Below, one piece after another: positions 1-11,879 of a stretch of 64,000 nt of DNA. How positions within the stretch are numbered: position 1 is the first letter of the stretch; every line of letters begins with the position of its first letter. Source of the stretch: Argyresthia goedartella. Taxonomy: Eukaryota; Arthropoda; Insecta; Lepidoptera; Argyresthiidae. The notes under the pieces were generated by a model. It was not told where the DNA came from and made no database searches. It saw only the letters and a list, made by a program, of their open reading frames with translations. Position numbers and translations under genes: made by a program. The DNA lies in the NCBI GenBank assembly GCA_949825045.1, contig OX463807.1, positions 39,328,749 through 39,392,748 on the forward strand. The letters are read 5' to 3'.

Positions 1-246
1 ATCACAAAACCCGTGAAGGGTTGCCCTGTAATCCCCAGCAGGGACCAATTTCCTCGGCAGCGATATATTATTTATGAGGCCCAACCATTTTGCTAAATCA
101 TTCGATACAATGCAGCCCTGAGCTCCAGAATCTAATAGGGCGCGAACGTATGTTGGGTTGCCCGCCAAATCCCAAACAAGCACAGAGGCGATCGGTAACA
201 CCACCGTCTCCGGTTGGGGGGCAACCAATGGTTGGGTTGCAAATTC
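1..246 (-). pseudogene. BEL/Pao pol, start of protease (partial, runs off window)
   Basis: On the minus strand this stretch reads as the beginning of a BEL/Pao pol polyprotein. A retropepsin active-site motif LLDSGAQG lies near 120-140, preceded by a hydrophobic strand (VVLPIASVLVW) and followed by a segment ending WLGL, the usual start of the BEL aspartic protease. The protease would cleave the Gag-Pol precursor. It follows the gag at 423-1631 in the same direction but in a different frame, and an in-frame TAG stands at 247-249, so the polyprotein is broken at least twice. The rest of pol lies beyond base 1. Confidence 0.75.
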
Positions 247-422
247 CTAGCGAGGACCCCCGGGGCCCCACTGTGCCTGTAACCGATCAGGTATGCAGCT
301 ATACGCCAGAGGGTCCCATTGTACAAATGGCCCACGCGCCGGTTCCATTGCTACCCTACGACGCCCCCCGAAGGGGGGTGGGCGTGAATTCAACCGTGGC
401 CGCTCCATGAGCGGGGGGGACA

Positions 423-1631
423 TCACATGCGACCGACGAGGACGAGGCGACGAGCGGGGCGACAACTGAGGCGGCGTCCGAACCGCACCCGCATAGCCCG
501 AAGGTGTCCCATACCACCCGCCCTTACGGCCTGCTCAACACACCCAATGTCCCGCTGAGTCGGATGCTGAGTCGCAACCGAAAACTCAGGGCCCCCCATG
601 TAATGATCCTGAGTGCGGCCCTGCACCCTAGTACTGCCCTGTGCACGTGGGGACGTTGGCCCCTGAGTTGCGCTCCGAGTCGCAAACGAATTCTCAGGGC
701 CCCATGCCGTATCACCCTGGGTACGGCCCTGTGGACGTGGGGACGTTGGCCCCTGAGTTGCGCTCCGAGTCGCAAACGAATTTTCAGGGCCCCATGCCGT
801 GTCACCCTGGATACGGCCCTGTGGAGGCTGTTGGCCGGACCGGTTCATGCACAACAGATTGTTGTGGGCCCCACCACAATATCCGCACATTTTTGTGCGC
901 GTGCAGTCCCTAGCCATGTGTGGCCCGAGGCACAGGAAACACCAGCTCCGCTGCTTGGCCATCCGGCGCCGTCCCTGAACCCTAAGTTCCCCGAACTTAT
1001 TGCAATTGGCCACAGCATGGCCAATCTGCCTACAACATGGGCAGGTCTCACCATGTGGGGTCAATTCACTCACAGTCCCATACGATTGTCTGGCCGTTTC
1101 ATAGTTACCCTCCGTAACTGTCAAATGAGCGACCAGCTCCCTAGGCTCACCCCTCAATGCTGCCACCAGCTGAGCCATCTTGACAGACTTGGTAATGTCC
1201 GATCGCATGTGCACCAAACTGTCGAACAGATTGATGAAGCTCATCCATTCACCGGACACTCCGTCAAAAGTAGGCATAGTTATGGCCGGTAACCTGGACC
1301 CTGAACCCTGAAGCGGCAGAGGTGCTTCAATGTCACCACCATGGCTGGACTCGCGCTGTCTACGTATGTCCGCAGCCTTCTGCGTGATAGCAGCTGCCAT
1401 CTCCATACATTGGTCGACATCCCCTATCAACCGTGACAGCCTGTCAGGTGCGCAGCCATCAACTGATTCCGCCTGCGCGGACAATTCGAGCACCCTGTTG
1501 TAACGTTCCTTAACGTCCATAGACCGCTCCAATACCACATCATGCCTATCTAATCGGTCTATCAGACCGTGTGCGGAGGAAAACCATCTGAGTTCCTTAG
1601 AAACACCCTTCTGGATTTCAGATAACGACAT
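423..1631 (-). pseudogene. BEL/Pao Gag, internally deleted
   Basis: Open frame of 402 codons starting at the ATG at 1629-1631. An N-terminal helical part leads into the block LPAITMPTFDGVSGEWMSF, typical of the BEL/Pao gag domain Pfam calls DUF1759. A cysteine-rich part follows near residues 195-260 with CPCCRQIGH, CFLCLGPHMARDC and CGYCGGAH, zinc-knuckle-like nucleic-acid binding motifs of Pao gags. The gag domain passes abruptly into the cysteine part (TARQSYGTVSELTPHG), so I infer an internal deletion. The C-terminal third is a tandem repeat. The frame closes at 423 without joining the protease. Gag would form the particle that packages element RNA. Confidence 0.82.
641..820. repeat. 90-bp tandem duplication inside BEL gag
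   Basis: Two adjacent units start near 651 and 741 with a 90-base period and only a few mismatches, which keeps the frame and gives two copies of a 30-residue peptide (GRTQGDTAWGPENSFATRS...). A third, diverged copy is visible at about 560-640. Confidence 0.85.
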
Positions 1632-2158
1632 GATCGGAACGATACTTACTCACAATTTGCAGTAACTCAATTTTATTGGACCCTCCAGTCTACAACCCAA
1701 ACGAGGGAACCCTAAACCACAACTTAAACAATGCTGTTTTCCTTAAACAATAGGAACCGAGTTTTATATCTATATAAATTCTGTAAATACAATTTAGTTT
1801 CCCTTTATCATTATAACACACACAGATAGTCAATATTAGTTCAAGTTATAAATTGCTATAAACTGAAAACAATGTAATAGCCTGCTATCAATAGATGTAA
1901 CTACCTATGTTAACCAAAACATTCTTCAATAGCATTACTAGACCACTAATAGATTGACTAACTGGTAATTCAATTCAATATCTGTCTATCTACTACCAGC
2001 AATAGACCTATAGCTTACAATACTACCAATCTATGTGGATATAGGAACAACAGTTACCTAATAACCGCCTATACCTACAGATTGATAGTCCCAAATCATG
2101 CGTTCCTGGAGCCCTTGACGGCTGCAAATCTCAGGAAACCACGCTCTAGCTACCAAAA
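1632..2158 (-). promoter_or_regulatory. BEL/Pao 5' leader with candidate primer-binding site
   Basis: AT-rich untranslated stretch between the LTR and the gag ATG of the minus-strand BEL element. Immediately inside the LTR, reading the minus strand, the sequence is TTTTGGTAGCTAGAGCGTGG, which begins like a tRNA-primer site (TGGTAGC). I cannot assign the priming tRNA. No other coding is seen. Confidence 0.45.
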
Positions 2159-2500
2159 TGTTCAGGCTCCTCGGCACCTAATGACCTCGTAGGGGCCCAT
2201 CAGCTACGAGGTAGCGTAGCGATCAGTTGCCAAGAAGTGTGAACGTCGGCGATTCACCGAGCTAATGTAAATGGAGTCGATCTAACCTGGTCTGTGCTTC
2301 GGTCCCGTCAACCTCCTGTCTCTCTGCAAGGCCCGGGTGCACCCTAGGCTCTTCTTGGTAGACAGGTTCTTCAGCCAACCTCCTGTGTGACTGGCGGGCC
2401 AGCCTCGATGAGCACAGTGTTCCAACACAGGTTATGTTACGTGGCAAAAACCAATCGGCCACGTAAATGCGAACTTTATCTGGTTCGGGGAACCACAACA
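2159..2500 (-). mobile_element. BEL/Pao 5' LTR (candidate, 342 bp)
   Basis: The segment begins TGTTCAGG and ends CACAACA on the plus strand, so it has TG...CA ends, and it sits just outside the candidate primer site, upstream of gag. The partner LTR is outside the window, so the boundaries rest on the end dinucleotides and position only. Host flank would begin at 2501. Confidence 0.5.
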
Positions 2501-2739
2501 CACTCAGCTATATAGACAATCCTGAGGGAAACCCGAATACATTCCAGATGGCTTGCGATTTAATTTCAATACCCTAACCAATACGCGTTTACATTGCGAG
2601 GGCTTTCGTCTGTCAGTTGTCAAAAAACCTGCTAGGTTGGCAGCAACGTCAAATTCAAAATGGCCGTTCCGAAACCATCGATCGAATATCGATTTGGAAT
2701 CGAACAATAACTATTTTTGCAACTATGTCTGAATGGTAA

Positions 2740-4106
2740 TTGAGCACTCTATGTATTAACTAGCACCTAAATCGTCCTTTTAATAAACCGATTGTTCTCT
2801 CCACTGAATCACGAGCAGTTAAGCGACGGTCATTGTAGAATGCTTCTGAGGAATTATCTTCGGCACCAGTAATTGGCGTCATTAGGTAGGCGCGCTGATA
2901 ATATCCTGAATCGCCAGAAAAATAAATAAACTTCAAAGAATTATGCAGTTTTTATACATAATTAGGTTTGCATCCTTAAGTAGGGAGGGATTCACCAACC
3001 AAGCAAAACAACTTCTTCACGAGCGTTTTTTAATGCCTCTAAGTGGGCTTTTATAACACCATAGTTAAAAATGAAGCTAATTTGAGTAGCTCCACCATAT
3101 ATTAGATACACATTTAAAATATTTAGATCAGCATCTGTTATCTGAAAATGAAAAAGAATTTATTAAGAAAAATAATTTAAATCCTAATAGTAATAGTTTA
3201 CAACATTGAAATTTAAATTTACCAATTGCACATTTCTTGCGTGGTAACCTTTGCGGCAGTAGAAACGTTCTTCATTCTCTACTGGTTTTTTCAATGCCAC
3301 TAGAGTGCCATCGATGCACCTAATAACTCCTGGAATGCCAAACTTTCTGTAGAATCTGTAATTTAAAGTAACCACTATTTACTATGATTAACTACCACAA
3401 AAATTAAAAAATCAAAGTTGGCTCACTTTAACTTTAGGTAATATTTGCCTTTCTTTTAACATTTGTCTTTCTTGTATATTTTGTGGGAACCTTACTTGCC
3501 CGATTATTTGGAAATTCCACTACTTCATTTATGCAACGAGAAACTGATGGTTGCGATAAAAATGTTCTTATATTTTCTTTTATTATTTTCTGGTAACTGC
3601 CATTAGCCAAAAATCACAAGGTGCATACAATCTGTGAAACAATAAATCAATTAAAAAAACAAGAAATCTAGATCTTGTCGAAACAAAACACAATAACAAT
3701 AGTAGGCTCCATATACTAACATGTAAACATTTCCAGCAGGGAAACAATCCAAATGGAATACTCCTTATTTTGAAGTGTTTTCATAGAGTTAAGCAATATT
3801 TATGTTCACCTATAAACTGTGTAAATACTTACAGAAGTAACTTTATATTTAGTAAAATGAAATGCTTACCTTAAAACGAGTTGAAAGGCCTTTGCCTCGA
3901 CGTTTTGTGGTGTATAACAGAGGCAGTAACTCATAATAAAGTTGTTCAATCAGTTCTTTTGATAATCTGTATACGCTTACATAGTCGTTATCTCGGGTCA
4001 ATAGAGAAAAACTCCGAATTTTGAACGATTCTCGACGCATTTCTAGTATATCCAAAGCATGAGCCTCTTCTAATAAACAACAAACCCAAAAAGTAGTTTT
4101 AACCAC
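2740..4106 (-). pseudogene. PIF/Harbinger (HARBI1-like) transposase, decayed
   Basis: Read on the minus strand, four blocks appear in the right order for a Harbinger DDE transposase. At 3849-4106 there is an N-terminal part (SKELIEQLYYELLPLL). At 3184-3375 the first catalytic region reads FGIPGVIRCIDGT followed by RKGYHARNVQ. At 3000-3140 a segment matches the second catalytic region (ITDADLNILNV, GGATQISFIF). At 2760-2960 the C-terminal part reads GDSGYYQRAYLMTPI and then ARDSVERTIGLLKGRF. The blocks are separated by stops and AT-rich gaps that could be introns or decay. The enzyme would cut and paste the element at 3-bp targets. No terminal repeats were found. Confidence 0.75.
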
Positions 4107-4959
4107 AAATTATATGATTTTTGTGCATTTTGCTATTAAGTTCAACTCGCTGCCACGCTCGCAAGTGTAACGCTAATGTAAATTTGAATTATCACCCGAG
4201 TTTTTAGAATGCTAATCAAGAAACTCACGGCGGATTCAGATGCGAAGTTAAAAATGAGGTCTTACAGAATCACACTGCAGAAAGGTTAGAAGAACCTGCC
4301 GCCAATGTAACGCAGATAATGTACTAACCATGGGTAGCAAAACGGCTAAAACAAAGACGCAAAAAGTTACTACTTATTGCTCAAGCCATCCAAGCAAACC
4401 TTCTCTTTGTTGACCTTGCTTTACAAGGGTCATCGATAAATACCTTGTTTGAATATGTATGTCAGGCATAATGTCAGGTGAAGAGGTGCCATTAATATGA
4501 TTGTTAATATTGATTGCAGTCTGTGTAATAATTAATAATGAGAGATGATTGATTTGATATTTTTTTTCATGTGAGTTAATTAAGTTGACATTTGAGTTTT
4601 TTTTGGGAAAGAATAAATGTATGTTGTTCCCTAATAAATATTTTATAAAAATGAATCGTTTTTTTTGTAATATTTCAACAAAACAATATTTTGTTCCGTG
4701 TGATACAGCACAACCCTAACTACTTTACAAATGCGTTGGAAAGTCAAACATATTTTAGTTGATTTGAAAACCATACCGTGGAAAGCGTTTTTAAAGTGTG
4801 CCGCGGCTCACCGATGAGCCCCACGACCTGAATGGCACAATGAGGTGTGCCCCATGGCCTGAATGGAAATACTTGAAATTTCACGCGGCGTTCAACGTGT
4901 TAAGGGACTTTCGGATGATGTTATTATGTGGACCGTGATCTACATTTACCTTATATTAT
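4107..4959. other. No gene seen
   Basis: AT-rich DNA without recognisable coding. A short GC-richer patch at 4795-4870 contains a repeated phrase (CGACCTGAATGG / TGGCCTGAATGG about 40 bp apart), probably the edge of an old element. Confidence 0.4.
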
Positions 4960-5270
4960 GTTCAAATTCATTAAAGAAACTAAAGAGTCAGTAGAAAGAG
5001 AGAGAAAAGTAGTGATGACCAAATTTAAGTCCTGCAGCCCACAAAAGTAGGAAATGTGTCTATAATCATCAATTGATCTTGAAAATTATAGATGCAAAAA
5101 TTTCTTCATATATTTCTGACACTTCGGCTGCTTCCTGCGATATCTGTAAAGCAAAGCTCTCAGATATTAATATTCTGAATGCGATATACTGACGACCAAT
5201 TTTTCTCGCAAATTATAATATTTACAAGAAAAAGTGCCCTCAGAACATATGATTGCCTTAATTAGGACTA
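4960..5270 (+). pseudogene. Possible Transib (RAG1-like) transposase relic
   Basis: Two plus-strand segments in different frames resemble the middle of a Transib transposase. At about 4963-5050 the frame reads FKFIKETKESVERERK, like the FQFVKETA segment of that family. At about 5080-5200 it reads LKIIDAKISSYISDT followed by SCDICKAKLSDINILN, like the VDGKVCN...CYIC.A..KDFN region that carries the zinc-binding cysteines. Stops and a frameshift separate and end them. Catalytic residues lie outside what can be read. This is pattern recall, not an alignment, so the family call is tentative. Confidence 0.35.
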
Positions 5271-6102
5271 TCGATTGTCATACATAAAATAATGATATGT
5301 AACAAAAAAACGTAAGTTCGAAATTTATTCCACATAAGAAAGAAGAGAGAGCGCACACAATGCGCTTGACTCAAACTTAAATAACGTGGCGCCAAACCAG
5401 ATAAAAATAATTTAAAAGTAAACTACGGCATTTCGACAAAAATATTTTCAAGGAGAGTTTATGAATACATAATTTCCACATTTATGCATTTAGTTGGGAT
5501 TTCAGAATTACAGGAAAAAATAAAAGAATTTAGAGGAATTTTCGTAATAAAACTTTATTGAGAAAGTATCATTCTTCTGTGTTTTATTTATACGCATCAA
5601 TTTGTGCCGAGCGGCCAGTAACCAGTTGCATCGACCGGCAAATTCGCATCGCTCTTCATTTCTTCAACAGGTTGGATGGATAAATTTCCATCCAGCCTGG
5701 ATTTTGGTCATTTAGCGCTTCTCTCACTGTTGAAGCTTTTACCCGTGCAAATAAACTCTAACTACGAAATGCCGCGGCACGTCTACGTAAAAGCTCGTTT
5801 AATATTCTATCAACGGTTTTTATTTCAACTGAGATTCCGATTTTGCCTGACAATTTTATGAAAGTCTGCAAGTTGCAGGATATAAAGCTCCGACAAACGC
5901 TGCGGATGTCCCCGAATAAATTTCCTAATTACTCCGCCCATCCATAATACATAAAAAGACACATTAACATCTTTAAAGCCGACAAATTGTACCAACAATA
6001 TTTGGAAACATTCCTAATGCACTAATTCGTTATTGGATAAGGTAGTCAAATAATTTTTCCTTTAATGCACCCATAAAGTTCCTCCCATGATCGAAAAAAT
6101 CT
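5271..6102. other. No gene seen; short hairpin
   Basis: AT-rich sequence. The one structure noticed is an imperfect inverted repeat at about 5669-5700 (CAGGTTGGATGGA ... TCCATCCAGCCTG). Confidence 0.4.
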
Positions 6103-6890
6103 CCAAGAGCGATGTGAAGTTAGCCCAACACTTCTTAGGAACGGCTCTAAAATTTTAGACGATTTAGACCTTTTTTGCACCCCCCCAAATACGAAGTTTC
6201 AGATTTTGACCTCGCTTAGTTTTCGTAAAAAAAAAACGTTACAAACACCAGCCCAACACATGCGATATAAAGTTGAAACTCATAGCGTTTACGAGCCCGA
6301 TTTTGACCCCCCAGTAAATGTTATCAGAACATCTGTATGTCATATAGTGTCTGAGAAAAAAAATAAAAACAACGGAAACAATGTCGTCAAAGTAAACAAG
6401 CGCATAAGGAATGAAACGCATGAGAAGTTAGGACTTTATTTTAATAGGCAGAGGACTCCCAAAGTTACCGAAATACGAGGTTTCCGATTTTGAACTCATG
6501 TGGTTTCGACGTAAGATGACAAAACATCCGAACATAATGTGAGTTTAATCTGCAAACACCAGCCCAACAGTGCTAGTATATTGTTGAAACTCACAGCGTT
6601 CAAGGAGGCGATTTTGACCCCCCAGGGAAAGTAATCAAAACATCTGTATGTTATATAGTATCTAGGAAAAAAAAAATGCAACGACAACAATGTCGTCGAG
6701 GTAAACAAGCGCATAAGGAATGGAACGCATCAGAAGGTAGGACTTTTTTTAATAGGCAGAAGACTCCGAAAGTTACCGAAATACGAGGTTTCCTATTTTG
6801 ATCTCATGTGGTTTCGACGTAAGATGATAAAACATCCGAACATAATTTCAGTGTAATCTGCAAACACCAGCCCAACAGTGCTAGTACTTT
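6103..6890. repeat. Left array of ~310-bp repeat, 2.5 units
   Basis: The phrase CAAACACCAGCCCAACA recurs at about 6243, 6554 and 6861, so the period is 307-311 bp. Each unit contains CCGAAATACGAGGTTTC and GCGCATAAGGAATG blocks. The same sequence occurs in opposite orientation at 12545-13290. No convincing protein is encoded. Confidence 0.85.
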
Positions 6891-6904
6891 CACTTTGATA
6901 AACT

Positions 6905-7620
6905 ATCTAGAATAGGTGGAGTAAAACAATCAAAGGTGCATAGATTGAAAAAACGAAAACAATATTCGTAAACAAAAATGCACTTAACGTATCTAGTACA
7001 TAACATAAAATAGATGGAAGAAATGAAAAGCGAAATAGTAGTTTATGTGACTGCTGCATAATGGAGGGCATTAAAACTCGAGATTCGGCTCGTTTCATAA
7101 TAATATCACTCGAGAGTTTTAATGCCTTATTATGTACAGTTACATACACTAGTTTATCTCCACACATATCATAAGCTCTCTTTGATGTGTTCAGGAACCG
7201 CATGTTTGACCGGCTTTGTGGCTCTGCAATTGTTTAACTTGTTCTGTAGTACCAACTTCTCGCAGGCGGGCGTCGGCGTTCGAAATTTGAATGTCAGTAC
7301 CAACTTCACAAACAAACTAGGGACGGCACACGGGTGGGTGTCGGCGTTCGAAATTTGAATGTCATTATATGTAGAAAAACTACACATAATGACCATAATG
7401 TGTAGTTTTCCAGATACGAAACGAGTTTTTACCAAGTAGTTAACATAATGCTGCTTCTAACGTGCGGTTTTTGAACGCAGTAAAGAGGGTTTATGATACG
7501 TGTGTAGATAAATAAATAAAACTTTGTAAATACTGTTTATAATAGGTAAAGTAAAGCAAACAAATATGCTTAGATTGGAAATAAACGGAAAAATAACAAA
7601 AAAATGTAAACAATAAATAC
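6905..7620. repeat. Dispersed repeat family A, copy 1, with duplicated flank
   Basis: The core at about 7035-7510 (TAGTTTATGTGACTGC ... TCGGCGTTCGAAATTTGAATG ... GGTTTATGATACGTGTGTAG) is shared with 26640-27095 in inverse orientation and with the split copy at 18955-19022 plus 20986-21310. It contains two copies of the GTCGGCGTTCGAAATTTGAATGTC phrase about 80 bp apart and a short palindrome (ACACATAATGACCATAATGTGT). A weak direct repeat (AATAGGT.GAGTAAA ... ATAGATTG) flanks it at 6910-6990 and 7545-7620. Class unknown; no clear terminal inverted repeats. Confidence 0.7.
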
Positions 7621-8861
7621 ACAAAACTTATAAACAGCTACAGTCCAAACAGCTTGACGGATTTTAGCAAATGAGGTGTCGTTGGATTTGTAGAGACCGT
7701 GAGAGTAACAGTTGAAAAGTCGCAAAATGTAGTTCACAAAGTTATTGGTTATTGGTAACTTTCATACTCCATGTACATAACCAGGTGCATTTATATGTTT
7801 GTATGTGGTATTGAAAGAAAATGGATTATTAAAAACTTCAAGGGGTCAGGGGTGTGATGCGAGGGCATGAAAAATAATAATAAAAGAAAAGTAAATTTCC
7901 TGTGACGCTCCCGAGGTCTACAGCTCACAGAGCCGCCAGTAAGTAAATGTCGCTAACCCAATCACGAGCACACAGTGGCAAACTAAAGTCAATTTCTGCC
8001 ATTGCGAAGCTAACCTGAAAATACTATGGCGCTTATAGTTTGTTTGTCCCTCCTACCGTATTGCCGGTGACGTGTCTGTAACAGGTTTTTCCAATTCTCG
8101 TCAAAGTCACATCCTTTATAGGATGTCGCGTCGATCCTCTTCGTGTGAAAATAGAAAAAAGCTTTTACGAGTTACCCGTAAAAACATAAAACATAAGCAT
8201 TAAACATTTATGCATTGCATTAGTTCCACACTAGGATACCCTGTGTCGTGGGAAACATAAACAAATATCGATTGACTCGTAAACGATGCCGAAAATTCCA
8301 GTCCAAATTTTTTACTTAGTTCGTCGTAAAATGTATGTTATGTAAACTTATGTCTTGTTAAACTTACCGATTTTTTTGTCAACCAGCCAGCGTCGACAGA
8401 ATGCAAATATGCAACGTACCTGCAAAAAAATAAATTTGTCGTAATTTGATTGATGATAGATGAATTGAATTTGATTTTGATAGTACTGAGGAGCTCGTGG
8501 ATAGAATAACTAAGTCTACCTGATTGATATTGTATTGTTTGTGTTAATATACTGGAGTGAATAATATTGTTTCTAAATAATATAAAACAAATTGTAGATA
8601 CAAGTCTTCTTATATAAAATATATGTGTACCTATCCTACTGAACAACTGTCCGCCACACTATAAATACACAATTCTTACCTGAGTTATATTTACATTTAT
8701 AGTTTTTGCTTTCATAATTCACTTTGTGTTATGCAAGTCATTTGTTATTCTTTTTTTTGGCTGAGCCTAAATAGTATAAATAAAAATAATAATACTAAAC
8801 GTTTATTTCAAGTACTCATAGTAAAATAATATACACTATAAAACAGTCACAATTAAAGTCA
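7621..8861. other. No gene; SINE tail fragment at 8185-8270
   Basis: Mostly unrecognised DNA. The stretch 8185-8270, read on the minus strand, matches the 3' part of the SINE at 22938-23280 (CACGACACAGGGTATCCTAG and the TTTATGTTT-type tail), so it is a headless SINE fragment. Confidence 0.5.
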
Positions 8862-9165
8862 AAGTCAAAGTACTTTATTACTGTAGATATTTACATATAC
8901 TTAGCAAACGTCAATTTTGCCTCTTCTCTACATTGGACCACTGTGGGAGAAGAAGGGCGTAGAAACTCCCACAGATTGATTTTTAGATCTCTTTTAAAAA
9001 TGGGTTGTGCTTAACTATTACAAATATGAAAAATTTAATTATTATGATTAATAAGCAGGAATAAATAATTACAAAATTATTAACAGCAAGGCCTACGTTT
9101 AGCTAGATTAACCCCATACAGTCCTGTCATTTAAGTAATCTTGAACATTGTAATATCCCTTTTTT
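8862..9165 (-). mobile_element. LINE 3'-end fragment (same family as 25960-26590)
   Basis: The blocks TTTATTACTGTAGATATTTAC and CATTTAAGTAATCTTGAACA occur here and near 25978-26058. On the minus strand this is the end of the second ORF plus 3' UTR, closing with a short CTTTGA-type tandem tail at about 8855-8870. Internal sequence between the two shared blocks differs, so the copy is rearranged or belongs to a subfamily. Confidence 0.6.
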
Positions 9166-9270
9166 AACAAAAAAAAAATATAGATGTGAGTAATAGTATT
9201 AAAATGAAAAGGAAAAGTCAATTTATGGCATTGAAATTGCACTAATAATTAATAATGTGTATAATTTTAA

Positions 9271-11780
9271 CCCTTTCACGACCATAAGGTGTTTAAAAGT
9301 TATTTTAAGATAATAGCGCATTATTTTGGTTTATTATTGATCCAATAATCATAAATTAATAAGAAAAATAAATTAAAAAAAACCGGTTTTCGGGAAATGT
9401 ATGGGACATATGTGTCCCTATGGTCCGTTACGGAGCCATTTTAACAATATTATTACAGATATAAATGTTGTATTTTTTTTATATTTTCAATGTTATTGTG
9501 ATTTTTTTTTAATTTATTTGGTGAAATAAAACTGAATTTTGTCATAAAATATTTAATTTATTTAGAAAACTTAAGGACTTAACAATGGTACTCAGCAAAA
9601 CAGTTCCTATGATTATTGAAGCAAAGATGAACTTTACACACAACACATCTGTTGTTTGTGCGATTTTCAACATTGTTTTTTGCACAGTTCACGCACCGCT
9701 TTCTCGAGTCAGTTTTTTCCATGGGATGTGAAGGTGTTGGCCTTTTCAGAGATCTACGAACTACACTTGTTGCCACTGTAGGGGCGGATCGTTGTCTCAT
9801 GCTGTAATCATTTATCAAGCTCCGAGCTATTACTTGCCTGTACTGCAAGCAAGTCAACAAATTGCCTTAGATTCGTTTTTCAGCATGCAGTTTTGTGTAG
9901 ATGATGTAGGCATTATTTACTGCAATATCAAAAAGATCGAAGAACAATCTCAGATAATATTTTATTTTCGATCTTCGATCAACTTCGTAGTAAACTTTTC
10001 GTTGATCCATGAGATCAACACCTCCCATATTTTTGTTGTAATGGGATACAATCTTAGGGCATCGAACGTCGATCTTTTCTGCAGATCCTGCCATTCGTCG
10101 TTTCACCGTCTCGGTTTCTGCAGGCGGGAGAAAGTTTGTCAAAAGATGAACTGCTTTGTTGTCCATCCATTTGACGAACGTTATACCATGGTAACTTGTG
10201 GTGTAAATATCTCCACGCTTCATATTTTTGTCAGCCGGCGCTGTTTTTGGGAGATATTTGCGATTGGTGCGAACGGTTCCACAGAGTTTAGTGTTTTGGG
10301 AAATCAGTCGATACTGCAGCAGAGGTGAGTTGAAGAAATTGTCGATGTAAATTTCGCAACCCAAACCATCGAGCTTTTTCGTTAGCTGTATTACAACTGA
10401 TTCACCCAATCCGTATTCAGTCCCAGAAGTGCGTTTTCCTGTATACAGGTCGAACTCAAACAGGTATCCGGTTTCTGCATCAGCTCTGCACCATAATTTG
10501 AAGCCCCAGCGTACTGGCTTATTTTTTATGTATTGTTTTATCACATTGTGCCCTTTGAACTTTATCATGTGTTCATCGATGGACTGGGTTTTTGTGTTAT
10601 TTAGAACATATTGAAATGCTCGATTCAGATGGGCCATTACTGGTCGGATTTTGTATGCCCTGTCGTAATCAGGGCTAGATGGGGCCCTGTGCTCTTCGTT
10701 GTTACAAAAGTACAAGTTTCTGCGCATATCTTCGTAACGAGTCCTTGTCATAACATTTGATATGTATGGTACGCCCATGTCGGGTTCAGTCGACCAATAA
10801 TCTCTCAAAGATGGCAAGATGTGATAACCCATTACCAAAGTTATGCCAAGAAATGCTTTCATTTCTTCTTTTTGAACAGAAAATTCTCGTCCATTTTGGT
10901 GGGCGTATGTTACTGACTCAGATACCAGAATATCAACTAAGACTTCTAAATTCGTAGTTGCACAAAATATTGCGAATGGTGTCAACGGATCGGCCTCAGT
11001 TTCTAAGATAAGTACTTTTCCGAAAAGATAATCAGACTCTTCAAATAAATTTGGTGTGTATGTTCTTTGATTCCACTTGAAGGTGGGCTGAGGCTGAGAC
11101 ATAGATGAATGTTCTGCCGACGACGTAGATGGCTGCGGTGACTCTGACCTGGGTTGTTGCATTGTTGTATCTTCGATTTCAAGTCATCATCGTGGGTCAG
11201 CAGCCTCTGGTCTTCGTCGTCCAGCTCTAAGTTGTCTTCGTCATCACTGTTATCGGCCATCAACACTTGTAGAACATCGTTTTCAGAGAGTTCGATAACT
11301 CCACGTCCCTTACGAAACATAATCTGCAACAAAATAACTTGAAAAGCAAGGGTAGATTTAGATAAAGTACTCTTATAATACTACAATGTTTTTTACCGTT
11401 ACCGACCGTAGGGACACGGGTGTCCCATAACATATTTCTAGGTTTATCACGGCACAAAACGTAAGAATCACATTTATTTTATTATGGGGTAGTCGTTTAC
11501 TTACCAGGCTGCAATTATTTCACACTTGCTGAATTATAAAGTTACTTTTAGTTATTTTTGTAGTCTTTCAAAACTCGTGATGATGGCGCCAAACAAACTG
11601 CAATAAACAACCTTCAACTGATTTTGACAGATGTCACTTAGATTGCAATGGGCGATATAAAAAAAAGAAGGTACGTTCCGGAATGCGTAATTAATAAAAC
11701 GTTAGCCATAAACTTTCATTTATTATGGATAGATAACTTTTATTTCTTGGGACACATATGTCTCTATGGTCGTTAAAGGG
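9271..11780 (-). mobile_element. piggyBac-family DNA transposon, nearly complete
   Basis: A 2510-bp element lies between two TTAA tetranucleotides (9267-9270 and 11781-11784), the target duplication of piggyBac. Terminal inverted repeats are 16 bp with one mismatch: CCCTTTCACGACCATA on the left and CCCTTTAACGACCATA at the right end read inward. Beyond them, palindromic subterminal motifs of the type GACATATGTGTCC occur at about 9400-9420 and 11745-11765, and a related GGGACACGGGTGTCCC at about 11412. One transposase gene fills the middle on the minus strand. The ends look competent; the gene is broken. Confidence 0.93.
9579..11320 (-). pseudogene. piggyBac transposase with one frameshift and one nonsense codon
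   Basis: The likely ATG is at 11318-11320 (MFRKGRG). An acidic N-terminal part of about 50 residues runs in one frame to about 11165, where the reading shifts into the 431-codon frame of 9867-11162. That frame holds the catalytic DDD set: SIDEHM (D196 counted from its first Met), IYIDNFFNS (D274) and MGGVDLMDQ (D383). A TAA at 9867-9869 interrupts it; the same frame then continues to 9579 with the cysteine-rich C-terminal domain (CVNCAK, CVVC, CFNNHRNC), which in this family binds the element ends. Total size would be near 580 residues, normal for the family. Confidence 0.92.
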
Positions 11781-11879
11781 TTAAACGTTGGCTAGATTTT
11801 AAAACCTAAAACTTAAAAAACCTATATTCGATTGGCACAGCAGATATCGTCACATAAAGCACACAATATTGCATTTATC

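Noticed and set aside
504..1292. 262-codon plus-strand open frame
   Set aside because: Antisense of BEL gag; open because of high GC and the 90-bp repeat.
7169..7435. Small minus-strand frames across repeat family A
   Set aside because: Not conserved in the other two copies and without recognisable domains.
9792..10328. 178-codon plus-strand open frame
   Set aside because: Lies opposite the piggyBac transposase, whose catalytic motifs explain the region; no domain of its own.
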